Source: Myroides odoratus DSM 2801
GTDB lineage: Bacteria > Bacteroidota > Bacteroidia > Flavobacteriales > Flavobacteriaceae
Assembly: GCF_000243275.1 (NCBI RefSeq)
Contig: NZ_CM001437.1
Span: 2,487,812-2,551,811, forward strand
Direction of reading: 5' to 3'
Length of the DNA: 64,000 bases
Shown: positions 24,803 through 33,038 of the stretch, piece after piece
How positions within the stretch are numbered: the first letter of the stretch is position 1
Layout of the letters: every line of letters begins with the position of its first letter
Notes under the pieces: generated by a model
What the model was told of the DNA's origin: nothing
Database searches by the model: none
Seen by the model: only the letters and a program-made list of their open reading frames with translations
Program-made: the position numbers and the translations under genes

Positions 24803-27574
24803 ATGGATAGATTTTCCTTTTTAAACGCGGCACACACTGCATTTTTTGCAGATTTGTATGATCAATATTTAGAAAATCCAGATAGCGTAGAACCAAGTTG
24901 GAGAGCCTTCTTTCAAGGTTTCGATTTTGCAAATGAATTTAGTGACGGCACAGTAGAGAAAGTAACGTATGTTTCATCCCCAACAAATAATTCAAATACA
25001 GGTAGTTCGGTTGATACAAGCCAAATTACAAAAGAGTTAGCTGTACTAAAACTAATCGATGGCTACAGGACTTATGGACACCTATTGACTAAAACAAACC
25101 CGCTTAGAGAAAGAAGAGTCGTTCATCCAGATTTAAGTTTAGAGAAATTCGGATTGTCTTCAGCTGATTTGAATACTACATTCGACGCTGCTAAAGCAAT
25201 TCAATTACCTGCTTCTTCATTAGCACAAATTATCGCTCAATTAGAGAAAATTTACTGTGCTACCTTGGGAATTGAATTCAAATATATCACAGATGAAAAA
25301 GAAGTGAACTGGATTCAAGACCACTTCGAAATCCCAGAAGCAAAATTTAACGCAGAAGAGAAAAAAGAAATCTTACATAAATTAATTGAAGCTGTTTCTT
25401 TCGAGAACTTCTTAAATACAAAATATGTAGGTCAAAAGCGTTTCTCATTAGAAGGTTTAGAAGCTGCTATCCCAGCGATGGACTTTTTAATTGAATCTGC
25501 TGCTGCAAAAGGAGTAGAGGAAATCGTAGTAGGTATGGCTCACCGTGGTCGTTTGAACGTTTTAGCTAACGTATTCAAAAAACCAACACAAGAGATCTTC
25601 TCCGAATTTGACGGAAAAGATTATGATGCGGTAGAAGGATATGACGGAGACGTAAAATACCACTTAGGATTAAGCTCAACACGTAAAACACGCTCAGGTA
25701 AAGATATCCACGTAAACTTGACGCCAAACCCTTCTCACTTAGAAACGGTTGGTGCTGTTATTGAGGGAATTGCAAGAGCAAAACAAGATACAATATTCGC
25801 TAGCCAACCTTCGAAAGTATTGCCAATTGCTTTACACGGAGATGCTGCTATTTCAGGACAAGGAATTGTGTATGAAATTGTACAAATGGCTCAGTTAAGA
25901 GGATATAAAACAGAAGGTACCATTCACATTGTGTTAAACAACCAAGTTGGATTTACTACAAACTATACAGATGGACGTTCATCAACGTATTCAACAGATA
26001 TCGCAAAAGTTACCGCTTCTCCTGTATTGCACGTAAATGCAGATGATACAGAAGCAGCAGTACGCGCATTTTTATTTGCTTTAGAATACCGTATGACATT
26101 CGGAAGAGATGTATTCATCGATTTAGTAGGGTACCGTAAATATGGACACAACGAGGGAGATGAACCAAAATTCACTCAACCTCTTTTATATAAATTAATT
26201 GCAAAGCATCCAAATGCTAGAAATATCTATAACGCAAGATTGTTGGAAGACAAAATTGTAGACGAAAGCTTTGTAAAAGATTTAGAACAACAATATAAAG
26301 ATGTATTAGAACAAGATTTACAAATTTCTCGTGAGAATGAATTTGCTAAAATCAGAACGTTCATGCAAGAAAACTGGAAAGATTTCAGAACAGTAGACGA
26401 AAAAGAAATGGTTGTGGATTATGATACGAAAGTGTCTAAACAACTATTGACGGATATTGCTGAGGTAATTACCAATCTTCCAGAAGATAAGAAATTCATT
26501 AGCAAAGTAAAACGTCTAATCGGAGACCGCAAAGCGATGTTCTTTGAAAATGACAAGTTAGACTGGGCAATGGGTGAATTATTGGCTTACGGATCTTTAC
26601 TTTCAGAAGGATATGATGTTCGTATGTCAGGACAAGACGTAGAACGCGGTACGTTCTCTCACCGTCACGCTGTAGTGAAAACAGAAGATACGGAGGAACT
26701 AGTTGTTTTATTAAATGAGTTGAAAGACCAAAAAGGGCAAATGAGAATTTTCAATTCTTTATTGTCTGAATATGCTGTTGTAGGATTTGAATATGGTTAT
26801 GCTTTAACTAATCCAAATACATTGACAATTTGGGAAGCACAGTTTGGAGATTTCTCTAACGGAGCTCAAATCATGCTAGATCAATACATCTCTGCAGCAG
26901 AAGATAAATGGAACAACCAAAATGGTTTGGTAATGTTGTTGCCTCACGGGTATGAAAACCAAGGTGCAGAACACTCTTCTGCTCGTTTAGAGCGCTATTT
27001 ACAGCTTTGTGCAGAGCACAATATGTTCGTTGCAAACTGTACAACACCAGCTAACTTCTTCCACTTATTGAGAAGACAAATGGTAACTGATTTCAGAAAG
27101 CCATTAATCGTAATGTCGCCTAAGAGTTTATTGAGACATCCATTAGCTACTTCAAAAATTAGCGATTTAACGGATGGTAAATTCCAATATGTAATTGACG
27201 ATGCTGCTGTAGATAAAGCAAAAGTGAAATCATTGGTATTCTGTTCAGGGAAATTCTACTATGATTTAGTAGCGAAAAGAGAAGAATTAGGAAGAGAGGA
27301 TATTGCATTTGTACGTTTAGAACAATTGTTCCCATTGCCAATCGAGCAAATCAAAGAAGTAATCGCTTCTTATCCAAATGCAGATGATTTCGTATGGGCA
27401 CAAGAAGAACCTAAAAACATGGGTGCTTATGGTTATATGTTGATGAATTTTGACGAAAAACCATTGCGTTATGCAGGGAATAAAGCCTACAGTGCACCAG
27501 CATCAGGTAGTTCAACACGTTCTAAAAAGCGTTTTGCCTATGCAATTGAGAAAGTTTTTAATAAGAACTTATAA
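24803..27574 (+). CDS. sucA: 2-oxoglutarate dehydrogenase E1 component
   Basis: 923 residues, the thiamine-diphosphate E1 that decarboxylates 2-oxoglutarate in the TCA cycle. The N-terminus has the E2-binding peptide FLNAAHTAFFADLYDQY. The core has MAHRGRLNVLANVFKKP, HLGLSSTRKTRSGKDIHVNL, the TPP-binding GDAAISGQGIVYE and the transketolase-like half with FGDFSNGAQIMLDQ. It is 49 bases upstream of the E2 gene. Two TAnnTTTG elements lie in the upstream gap (24733-24740, 24755-24762). Confidence 0.97.
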   Translation: MDRFSFLNAAHTAFFADLYDQYLENPDSVEPSWRAFFQGFDFANEFSDGTVEKVTYVSSPTNNSNTGSSVDTSQITKELAVLKLIDGYRTYGHLLTKTNPLRERRVVHPDLSLEKFGLSSADLNTTFDAAKAIQLPASSLAQIIAQLEKIYCATLGIEFKYITDEKEVNWIQDHFEIPEAKFNAEEKKEILHKLIEAVSFENFLNTKYVGQKRFSLEGLEAAIPAMDFLIESAAAKGVEEIVVGMAHRGRLNVLANVFKKPTQEIFSEFDGKDYDAVEGYDGDVKYHLGLSSTRKTRSGKDIHVNLTPNPSHLETVGAVIEGIARAKQDTIFASQPSKVLPIALHGDAAISGQGIVYEIVQMAQLRGYKTEGTIHIVLNNQVGFTTNYTDGRSSTYSTDIAKVTASPVLHVNADDTEAAVRAFLFALEYRMTFGRDVFIDLVGYRKYGHNEGDEPKFTQPLLYKLIAKHPNARNIYNARLLEDKIVDESFVKDLEQQYKDVLEQDLQISRENEFAKIRTFMQENWKDFRTVDEKEMVVDYDTKVSKQLLTDIAEVITNLPEDKKFISKVKRLIGDRKAMFFENDKLDWAMGELLAYGSLLSEGYDVRMSGQDVERGTFSHRHAVVKTEDTEELVVLLNELKDQKGQMRIFNSLLSEYAVVGFEYGYALTNPNTLTIWEAQFGDFSNGAQIMLDQYISAAEDKWNNQNGLVMLLPHGYENQGAEHSSARLERYLQLCAEHNMFVANCTTPANFFHLLRRQMVTDFRKPLIVMSPKSLLRHPLATSKISDLTDGKFQYVIDDAAVDKAKVKSLVFCSGKFYYDLVAKREELGREDIAFVRLEQLFPLPIEQIKEVIASYPNADDFVWAQEEPKNMGAYGYMLMNFDEKPLRYAGNKAYSAPASGSSTRSKKRFAYAIEKVFNKNL

Positions 27575-27622
27575 TAAAAAAAGAGTATTTTTACATAACA
27601 ATATTTAATTAAAGAATATACG

Positions 27623-28849
27623 ATGAGCATCTTAGAAATGAAAGTTCCTTCACCAGGTGAATCAATTACAGAGGTTGAAATTGCTACTTGGTTGGTAAAA
27701 GATGGAGACTATGTTGAAAAAGACCAAGCAATTGCTGAGGTTGATTCAGATAAAGCAACATTAGAATTGCCTGCTGAAGCAAGCGGAATCATTACTTTAA
27801 AAGCAGAAGAAGGTGACGCAGTAGCGGTAGGTCAAGTGGTTTGTTTAATCGATACTAGTGCTGCAAAACCGGCAGGAGGTTCTTCTACTGAGGCTAAGCC
27901 TGCGGCTGAAGCTCCAAAAGCGGAGGCTCCAAAAGCAGAACCTGTACAAGCACCTGCAGCTGCAGCAACGTATGCAACAGGAACAGCTTCTCCAGCGGCT
28001 AAGAAGATACTAGATGAAAAAAATATTGATGCTGCTACAGTTTCTGGAACAGGAAAAGATGGTAGAATCACGAAAGAAGATGCTTTAAACGCGAAACATT
28101 CAATGGGTACTCCAACAGGAGGATCAAGAGGAGAAGAGCGTAAAAAAATGTCTATGTTACGTCGTAAAGTAGCAGAGCGTTTGGTTGAAGCTAAAAATAC
28201 AACTGCAATGTTAACTACATTTAATGAGGTTAACTTGACAAACGTAAACAAGCTAAGAAGCGAATACAAAGACGCTTTCAAAGCAAAACACGGTGTTGGT
28301 TTAGGTTTCATGTCTTTCTTTACAAAAGCGGTTACTCGTGCTTTAGCCTTGTACCCAGATGTAAACTCAATGATTGACGGACAAGAGCAAATTAAATATG
28401 ACTTCTGTGATATTTCAATTGCTGTATCTGGACCAAAAGGTTTAATGGTTCCTGTTGTTCGCAATGCTGAATTATTGTCTTTCCGTGGAGTTGAAGCTGA
28501 AATTAAACGTTTAGCAACAAGAGCTCGAGATGGACAAATTACAGTAGACGAAATGACTGGTGGTACATTTACAATCACAAATGGTGGTGTATTTGGATCG
28601 ATGTTGTCTACGCCAATTATCAACCCTCCACAATCTGGAATCCTTGGAATGCACAATATTATTGAGCGTCCAATCGCAGTTGATGGAAAAGTTGAAATTC
28701 ACCCAATGATGTATGTAGCGTTATCGTATGACCACCGTATCATCGACGGACGTGAATCAGTAGGTTTCTTAGTTGCAATCAAAGAAGCATTAGAAAACCC
28801 AACTGAATTGTTGATGGATAACAATCCTAAAAAAGCATTAGAACTTTAA
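27623..28849 (+). CDS. sucB: 2-oxoglutarate dehydrogenase E2 (dihydrolipoyl succinyltransferase)
   Basis: 408 residues. One lipoyl domain with the lipoylated lysine at residue 44 (VDSDKATLE) leads to an Ala/Pro/Glu-rich flexible linker. The peripheral-subunit-binding domain ([14 protein letters not shown] ... GRITKEDAL) and the catalytic acyltransferase domain follow. The active-site His and Asp are in [16 protein letters not shown] near the C-terminus. It transfers the succinyl group to CoA. Co-transcribed with sucA and ended by a strong terminator. Confidence 0.97.
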   Translation: MSILEMKVPSPGESITEVEIATWLVKDGDYVEKDQAIAEVDSDKATLELPAEASGIITLKAEEGDAVAVGQVVCLIDTSAAKPAGGSSTEAKPAAEAPKAEAPKAEPVQAPAAAATYATGTASPAAKKILDEKNIDAATVSGTGKDGRITKEDALNAKHSMGTPTGGSRGEERKKMSMLRRKVAERLVEAKNTTAMLTTFNEVNLTNVNKLRSEYKDAFKAKHGVGLGFMSFFTKAVTRALALYPDVNSMIDGQEQIKYDFCDISIAVSGPKGLMVPVVRNAELLSFRGVEAEIKRLATRARDGQITVDEMTGGTFTITNGGVFGSMLSTPIINPPQSGILGMHNIIERPIAVDGKVEIHPMMYVALSYDHRIIDGRESVGFLVAIKEALENPTELLMDNNPKKALEL

Positions 28850-28870
28850 TAGAATAAAGGTTTATATAGA

Positions 28871-28901
28871 AAAAAGGCAACTAGTTTAGTTGCCTTTTTT
28901 T
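28871..28901 (+). terminator. Terminator of sucA-sucB
   Basis: GGCAACTA (28876-28883) pairs with TAGTTGCC (28887-28894) around GTT, followed by seven T, 22 bases after the sucB stop. Confidence 0.9.
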
Positions 28902-28912
28902 ATTGGGAAAGG

Positions 28913-28951
28913 GTTGTAAGTTAAGGGGTAGGAGTTAAGGGTTAAGTGAGG
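28913..28951. repeat. Short G-rich array (GGGTTAAG-like)
   Basis: Degenerate units such as AAGGGTT and AAGGGGT with five runs of at least three G. Composition matches the arrays at 2680-2720 and, on the other strand, 29581-29709. It opens the 420-base gap 28850-29270, which otherwise holds only the elements listed separately. Confidence 0.55.
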
Positions 28952-28979
28952 TTTGCCCAGACTTGTTATCTAGTTACTT

Positions 28980-28997
28980 GGCAAATTGCCATTTGCC
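28980..28997. repeat. Palindromic element, single copy
   Basis: GGCAAATTGCCATTTGCC: a 7-bp stem (GGCAAAT/ATTTGCC) with a four-base loop. It is the exact reverse complement of the unit repeated five times at 34533-34781, so it belongs to the same dispersed family. Confidence 0.7.
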
Positions 28998-29017
28998 ACT
29001 ACAGTTTTTCATCCTCT

Positions 29018-29163
29018 CATCGCCTCACCATCTATCTCATTGGATTACATTTGTTTTCGTATTCGATGAATCTTCACTACGTTACGATTTCATCGCCTCA
29101 CCATCTATCTCATTGGATTATATTTGTTTTCGTATTCGATGAATCTTCACTACGTTACGATTT
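29018..29163. repeat. Tandem duplication of a 73-bp unit
   Basis: Two adjacent 73-base copies (29018-29090 and 29091-29163) differ by a single C/T. Each begins with the CATCGCCTCACC motif found in the C-rich arrays. The near-identity points to a recent duplication. The open frame crossing it (28946-29263) has no protein-like signal and is not called. Confidence 0.9.
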
Positions 29164-29242
29164 CACCTTCTCACCCTCTCTCACCCAAATCCCTTATCAA
29201 ATAACAAAATCAGAAACCGCATCAAAAAACCTTTTTCTATCG

Positions 29243-29250
29243 TATCTTTG
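29243..29250 (+). promoter_or_regulatory. -7 element of the small gene at 29271
   Basis: TATCTTTG matches TAnnTTTG and lies 20 bases before the start codon. No -33 TTG was found at the usual spacing. Confidence 0.45.
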
Positions 29251-29270
29251 TCCATTAAAATAACAAGACC

Positions 29271-29495
29271 ATGTCGAAAGAAACGAAAAAAGGAATATTT
29301 AGAGGGATTATAGAAAAGGACGAATTAGGAAACTATTTTTGTGGACCTTACTTGTTGGATTACCAATACACAGAAGCGCAATTCAAATTGGGAGATCTAA
29401 TTAGTATTAAAACGGTAATTGCGAATCCAAGTGGAAAAAGTAGAACAGCTTATCCGATGAAGTCGATGAAGTTTTTCTTAGCAGATGAAGAATAA
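29271..29495 (+). CDS. Small protein of unknown function, probably conserved
   Basis: 74 residues with no signal peptide or membrane segment. It has alternating hydrophobic residues that suggest a small beta-barrel-like fold (GIFRGIIEKDELGNYFCGPY, FKLGDLISIKTVIA). Codon use is like its neighbours, with a -7 element upstream and a terminator downstream, so it is a real gene. Family not recognised; no function proposed. Confidence 0.72.
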   Translation: MSKETKKGIFRGIIEKDELGNYFCGPYLLDYQYTEAQFKLGDLISIKTVIANPSGKSRTAYPMKSMKFFLADEE

Positions 29496-29532
29496 ATAGC
29501 TGTATTTAGGCGAAAAGCTATAAAGGAATTGA

Positions 29533-29562
29533 GGAGATAATGGGTTATTGTCTCCTTTTTTT
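29533..29562 (+). terminator. Terminator of the small gene
   Basis: GGAGATAAT (29533-29541) pairs with ATTGTCTCC (29547-29555) with one G-T pair, followed by seven T. Confidence 0.8.
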
Positions 29563-29580
29563 ATGCCTTTACATTAATCC

Positions 29581-29709
29581 AACTCGTAACCCATAACTCC
29601 TAACCCTTATCCCCTAACCCTTATCCCATAACCCCTAACCCCCAACCCCTAACCCCCAACCCCCAACCCCTAACTCCTAACCCCCAACCCATAACCCCTA
29701 ACCCATAAC
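29581..29709. repeat. Telomere-like C-rich array (ACCCCTA/ACCCATA units)
   Basis: About 130 bases of degenerate 7-base units (CCCCTAA, CCCATAA, CCCCCAA). The minus strand reads GGGTTAGGGGTTGGGGG and similar, with many runs of three or more G and strong G-quadruplex potential. It occupies most of the 374-base gap before the J-domain gene; 29710-29869 holds nothing identified. Confidence 0.85.
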
Positions 29710-29869
29710 AATCAGACCTACGAATAAAGAACACTCAAAGTGAGAATTAGCGATTAATTTATTTTGTTAACTGCTGGTATTGCGCTACATTACCGTTCCA
29801 TTAGGGTAAGGTGTCTTCTGTGATTCGAAGACAAAGAAAGAAGGTCAAGTATTTAATTTGCACAAGTAT

Positions 29870-30778
29870 ATGCGCAGCTATTATGCTATTTTAGAAGTGA
29901 ATCCCACCGCTAGTTCAAACGAGATCAAACAAGCGTTTCGACGATTGTCTAAGCTGTATCATCCCGATATGAATCAAGGCAATACAACGTATCAAAACAA
30001 GTTGTTTGAAGTGATTAAAGCTTATGAGGTACTAGGGAATGAAGTTGAACGAAAAGCCTATGATTTGACGCTTTATCGATCAACCTCTACCTTTTCTAGT
30101 GCACAAACAACCAGACAAGCCCAACCGACAGCAGATTATTATAAACCCGAAGTAGTGAATTTTAGTTGCAATCAGACGTATTTCTTTATGGGAGATTGGA
30201 TTGAAATTAGCTGGGAATGCAAACAAGCGGATAGGATTCGAATTTATCCGATGGGCTATATGGATGAATTAAGAGGAAAGGTTATTTATCGCGTAAAAGA
30301 ATTAGATGCGAAGTATTTGTCTTTTGAGTTGACAGCAACGAATAAGTATAGTGCACATGTAGAAAAGCGTAGTATTCACTTGAATAATGGCGTGTATATG
30401 AATTTCACGGAGGCTAATCTGCAAGATCAAGTGAACTATGCAAATCCTCACCATTGGAGTATGGGATTTCTAGCGCCTTTAGGGAGAAGCTCAAGAAAGG
30501 ATTACGGATTGCGTGTGGCTCTTCTCGGAAGTCTATTTTTAAGTGCCTTTTTATACGCCCCTTATTTTAAAGTTGAAGGAACCTATTCTTTTATTTGTAC
30601 GGTCTTAATTTATGTCTTGATTATTTGTTCTGCTAGACGCCTTCACGATGTCAATCGACATGGAATACTTTCTTTACTGTTGTTGATTCCGTTGTTGAAT
30701 ATTGCGGTTTTGCTTATCTTACTCTTGTTAAAAGGAGAAGACTTACCCAATAAGCACGGCCGTAAACCTAAGTTTTAA
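29870..30778 (+). CDS. J-domain protein fused to a DUF805-like membrane domain
   Basis: 302 residues from the ATG at 29870 (the TTG at 29858 is less likely). Residues 1-65 are a DnaJ J-domain with the invariant HPD at 31-33, which would stimulate an Hsp70 (DnaK). Residues about 95-175 look like a beta-sandwich (NQTYFFMGDWIEISWECKQADRIRIYP). The C-terminal ~110 residues resemble DUF805: three membrane segments, the RRLHDVNR motif and the final PNKHGRKP. The fusion would place a J-domain at the cytoplasmic membrane. The middle domain's role and the client are unknown. Confidence 0.82.
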   Translation: MRSYYAILEVNPTASSNEIKQAFRRLSKLYHPDMNQGNTTYQNKLFEVIKAYEVLGNEVERKAYDLTLYRSTSTFSSAQTTRQAQPTADYYKPEVVNFSCNQTYFFMGDWIEISWECKQADRIRIYPMGYMDELRGKVIYRVKELDAKYLSFELTATNKYSAHVEKRSIHLNNGVYMNFTEANLQDQVNYANPHHWSMGFLAPLGRSSRKDYGLRVALLGSLFLSAFLYAPYFKVEGTYSFICTVLIYVLIICSARRLHDVNRHGILSLLLLIPLLNIAVLLILLLLKGEDLPNKHGRKPKF

Positions 30779-30836
30779 CTGAATCAAATGGGTTTAAATA
30801 GAGATTGTTTTTCCTTTGTTTTTTTACGGAAACTCG

Positions 30837-30869
30837 TTGGAGTGTAACGTTTTTTTTAGCTTATATTTG
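30837..30869 (+). promoter_or_regulatory. Promoter of the AAA+ ATPase-dgt unit
   Basis: TTG at 30837-30839 and TATATTTG at 30862-30869, 22 bases apart, match the Bacteroidota consensus. The start codon is at 30902. Confidence 0.6.
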
Positions 30870-30901
30870 TAGTTAATAATGTTCAAATCCTATTTTTTGA
30901 G

Positions 30902-31606
30902 ATGAGTTCTTTGTATTATATCGATCGAACGGATACTCGCTTAGAAGACGTTATGTTTACGGAAGCAGTAGCAAGAGAAATCGAAGCGTTCTTAAAGGAA
31001 TATAAGTATCGTGAAATCTTGACGAAATACAACCTACCAGTAAGTAATAAGATCTTACTCTACGGTAAAACAGGTTGTGGTAAAACAATGACCGCAAAAG
31101 CCATTGCAAAGCAGTTAGATAAAAAGCTAATCATTGTAAACTTGGCGACTATTGTTTCGTCTAAACTGGGTGAAACGGCAAAAAATATCGAAAGTCTGTT
31201 TAAAGAAATTCAATATGAGAGTGCTGTTTTGTTTTTTGATGAGTTTGACTCTTTAGGGCAAATTCGCGATTATGACAACAAAGATAATAGTGAGATGAAA
31301 CGCGTGGTCAATGCCATCTTACAACTCATCGATAACTTTCCACAAAAGTCTATTTTAATTGCTGCGACCAATCAAATACAAATGATTGATGAAGCATTAG
31401 TGCGTCGTTTTGAATTAAAACTCGAATATACAGCGCCGGAAAAAGAGGCCTTAGATTTGTATTATGATAAAATGTTGGCTGTTTATCCTGCTGAATATGC
31501 AGCTGTAGAACGAGTGTATGATATTTCGTATGCAGAGGCTAAGACGCATATTTATCGTACAGTAAAGAACAATATTATTACAAGCCAACTAGAGTTAGAA
31601 AATTAG
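30902..31606 (+). CDS. Stand-alone AAA+ ATPase
   Basis: 234 residues, essentially one classical AAA module of the FtsH/Cdc48 type. Walker A is GKTGCGKT (55-62), Walker B FFDEFDS (D113, E114), sensor 1 AATNQ (N157) and an arginine pair (RR 168-169) in the expected finger region. There is no protease, membrane or substrate-binding domain, so it probably works with a partner protein. It lies 23 bases upstream of dgt and shares its promoter, which suggests co-expression. The function is unknown. Confidence 0.85.
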   Translation: MSSLYYIDRTDTRLEDVMFTEAVAREIEAFLKEYKYREILTKYNLPVSNKILLYGKTGCGKTMTAKAIAKQLDKKLIIVNLATIVSSKLGETAKNIESLFKEIQYESAVLFFDEFDSLGQIRDYDNKDNSEMKRVVNAILQLIDNFPQKSILIAATNQIQMIDEALVRRFELKLEYTAPEKEALDLYYDKMLAVYPAEYAAVERVYDISYAEAKTHIYRTVKNNIITSQLELEN

Positions 31607-31629
31607 TAAAGAATAAAAGAATAGAATAT

Positions 31630-32973
31630 ATGATGAAATGGGAAAAGTTACTGTCTTTAAAGAAACACGGTGACACATTTGTACGAAATCGCTTAGATGA
31701 AAGTCAGACGAGAATTGGGTTTGAAGTAGATTATGATCGCATTATCTTTTCTTCTCCTTTTCGCAGTTTACAAGATAAAACACAAGTTATCCCTTTATCA
31801 AAAACAGACTTTGTTCACACAAGGTTGACACATAGTTTAGAAGTTTCTGTGGTAGGTCGTTCATTAGGACGAAATGTAGGAGAGAAGCTCTTGAAGAAAT
31901 ATACCTATTTGTCAGAAGAATACGGTTATACGGTTAATGATTTTGGCGCAATCGTTGCCGCAGCATCCTTAGCACATGACATTGGAAACCCTCCATTTGG
32001 TCATTCTGGTGAAAAGGCAATTGGCGATTATTTTAGTCGAGGTGAAGGCCAAGTGTTCAAAGAACAACTAACAGAAAAAGAATGGCAAGACTTGATTGAT
32101 TTTGAAGGAAATGCCAATGGCTTTTCAATTTTGACTAAATCGCGTCCTGGTATTGAAGGAGGATTGCGTATTTCTTATGCAACCTTAGGTGCTTTCATGA
32201 AATACCCGAAGGAGAGTTTACCTAAAAAACCAACACGTGATATTTCGGATAAGAAGTATGGTTTTTTCCAAGGAGACAAAGAAGCATTTATTGATGTCGC
32301 TTCTGAATTGGGAATGATCATGAAAGATGATCGTGTAGAAACTGCATTCTATCGCCATCCACTGGCTTATTTAGTAGAAGCAGCAGATGATATCTGTTAT
32401 ACCATTACCGATTTTGAAGATGGGATTAATCTAGGATGGATTCCAGAAGAACACGCGTTGGAGTTCTTGATCATGATTGTTCAAAATAGCATCAATACAC
32501 AAAAATATTCACAATTAAATTCGAAAGAAGATCGCGTAAGTTATTTACGTGCTTTGGCCATCGGAAGTTTAATTGACGATGTAACTCGTTTGTTTATTGA
32601 GAATGAAGAAAAGATTTTAGCAGGGGATTATCCTTTTGCTTTGACAGAGAAGTGTTCTTACATCGCTCAAATGAAGGATATCTTAGCTGTAAGCATCAAT
32701 AACGTCTATCAGAGTAAAGAAGTCATTGAAAAGGAAATCATTGGCTACCAAGTAATAGAAACGCTTTTAGAACGCTTTATTACGGCTACAAATAATCGTT
32801 ATTACGGAGAAGATAACCATTATGATGGATTAATCATTAAATTACTTCCAGAACGCTATATTATAGAAAGTGATAGTATGTACGAACGCTTGATGAGTAT
32901 CTGTCATTTTGTCTCGATGCTGACGGATGGAAAAGCATTAGAATTGTATCATACGATAAAAGTAACCAAATAA
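31630..32973 (+). CDS. dgt: Deoxyguanosinetriphosphate triphosphohydrolase (HD-domain dNTPase)
   Basis: 447 residues. HD-domain metal site: H68 (THSLE), H116-D117 (LAHDIGNPPFGHSGE) and a later Asp in EAADDICYTITDFEDG. It hydrolyses dNTPs to the nucleoside and triphosphate, lowering dNTP pools; dGTPases have also been reported to limit phage DNA synthesis. The length fits the longer bacterial dGTPase family. It is co-transcribed with the AAA+ ATPase and ended by a perfect terminator. Confidence 0.93.
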   Translation: MMKWEKLLSLKKHGDTFVRNRLDESQTRIGFEVDYDRIIFSSPFRSLQDKTQVIPLSKTDFVHTRLTHSLEVSVVGRSLGRNVGEKLLKKYTYLSEEYGYTVNDFGAIVAAASLAHDIGNPPFGHSGEKAIGDYFSRGEGQVFKEQLTEKEWQDLIDFEGNANGFSILTKSRPGIEGGLRISYATLGAFMKYPKESLPKKPTRDISDKKYGFFQGDKEAFIDVASELGMIMKDDRVETAFYRHPLAYLVEAADDICYTITDFEDGINLGWIPEEHALEFLIMIVQNSINTQKYSQLNSKEDRVSYLRALAIGSLIDDVTRLFIENEEKILAGDYPFALTEKCSYIAQMKDILAVSINNVYQSKEVIEKEIIGYQVIETLLERFITATNNRYYGEDNHYDGLIIKLLPERYIIESDSMYERLMSICHFVSMLTDGKALELYHTIKVTK

Positions 32974-33011
32974 AAAAAGGGCTTTTGAAATTCATTTCAA
33001 AAGCCCTTTTT
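32972..33011. terminator. Bidirectional terminator after dgt
   Basis: GGGCTTTTGAAAT (32979-32991) pairs with its complement (32994-33006) around TC, flanked by A- and T-runs. It serves dgt (+) and the lipoprotein gene (-). Confidence 0.92.
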
Positions 33012-33038
33012 CATTATTTAAACAAATATGGAAATGCC

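Noticed and set aside
27832..28656. 274-codon antisense frame within sucB
   Set aside because: Long antisense frame caused by codon bias of a strongly conserved E2 gene; no homology-like features.
28946..29263. 105-codon frame across the 73-bp duplication
   Set aside because: Its sequence is made of the duplicated unit and array; it ends against the next gene's promoter.
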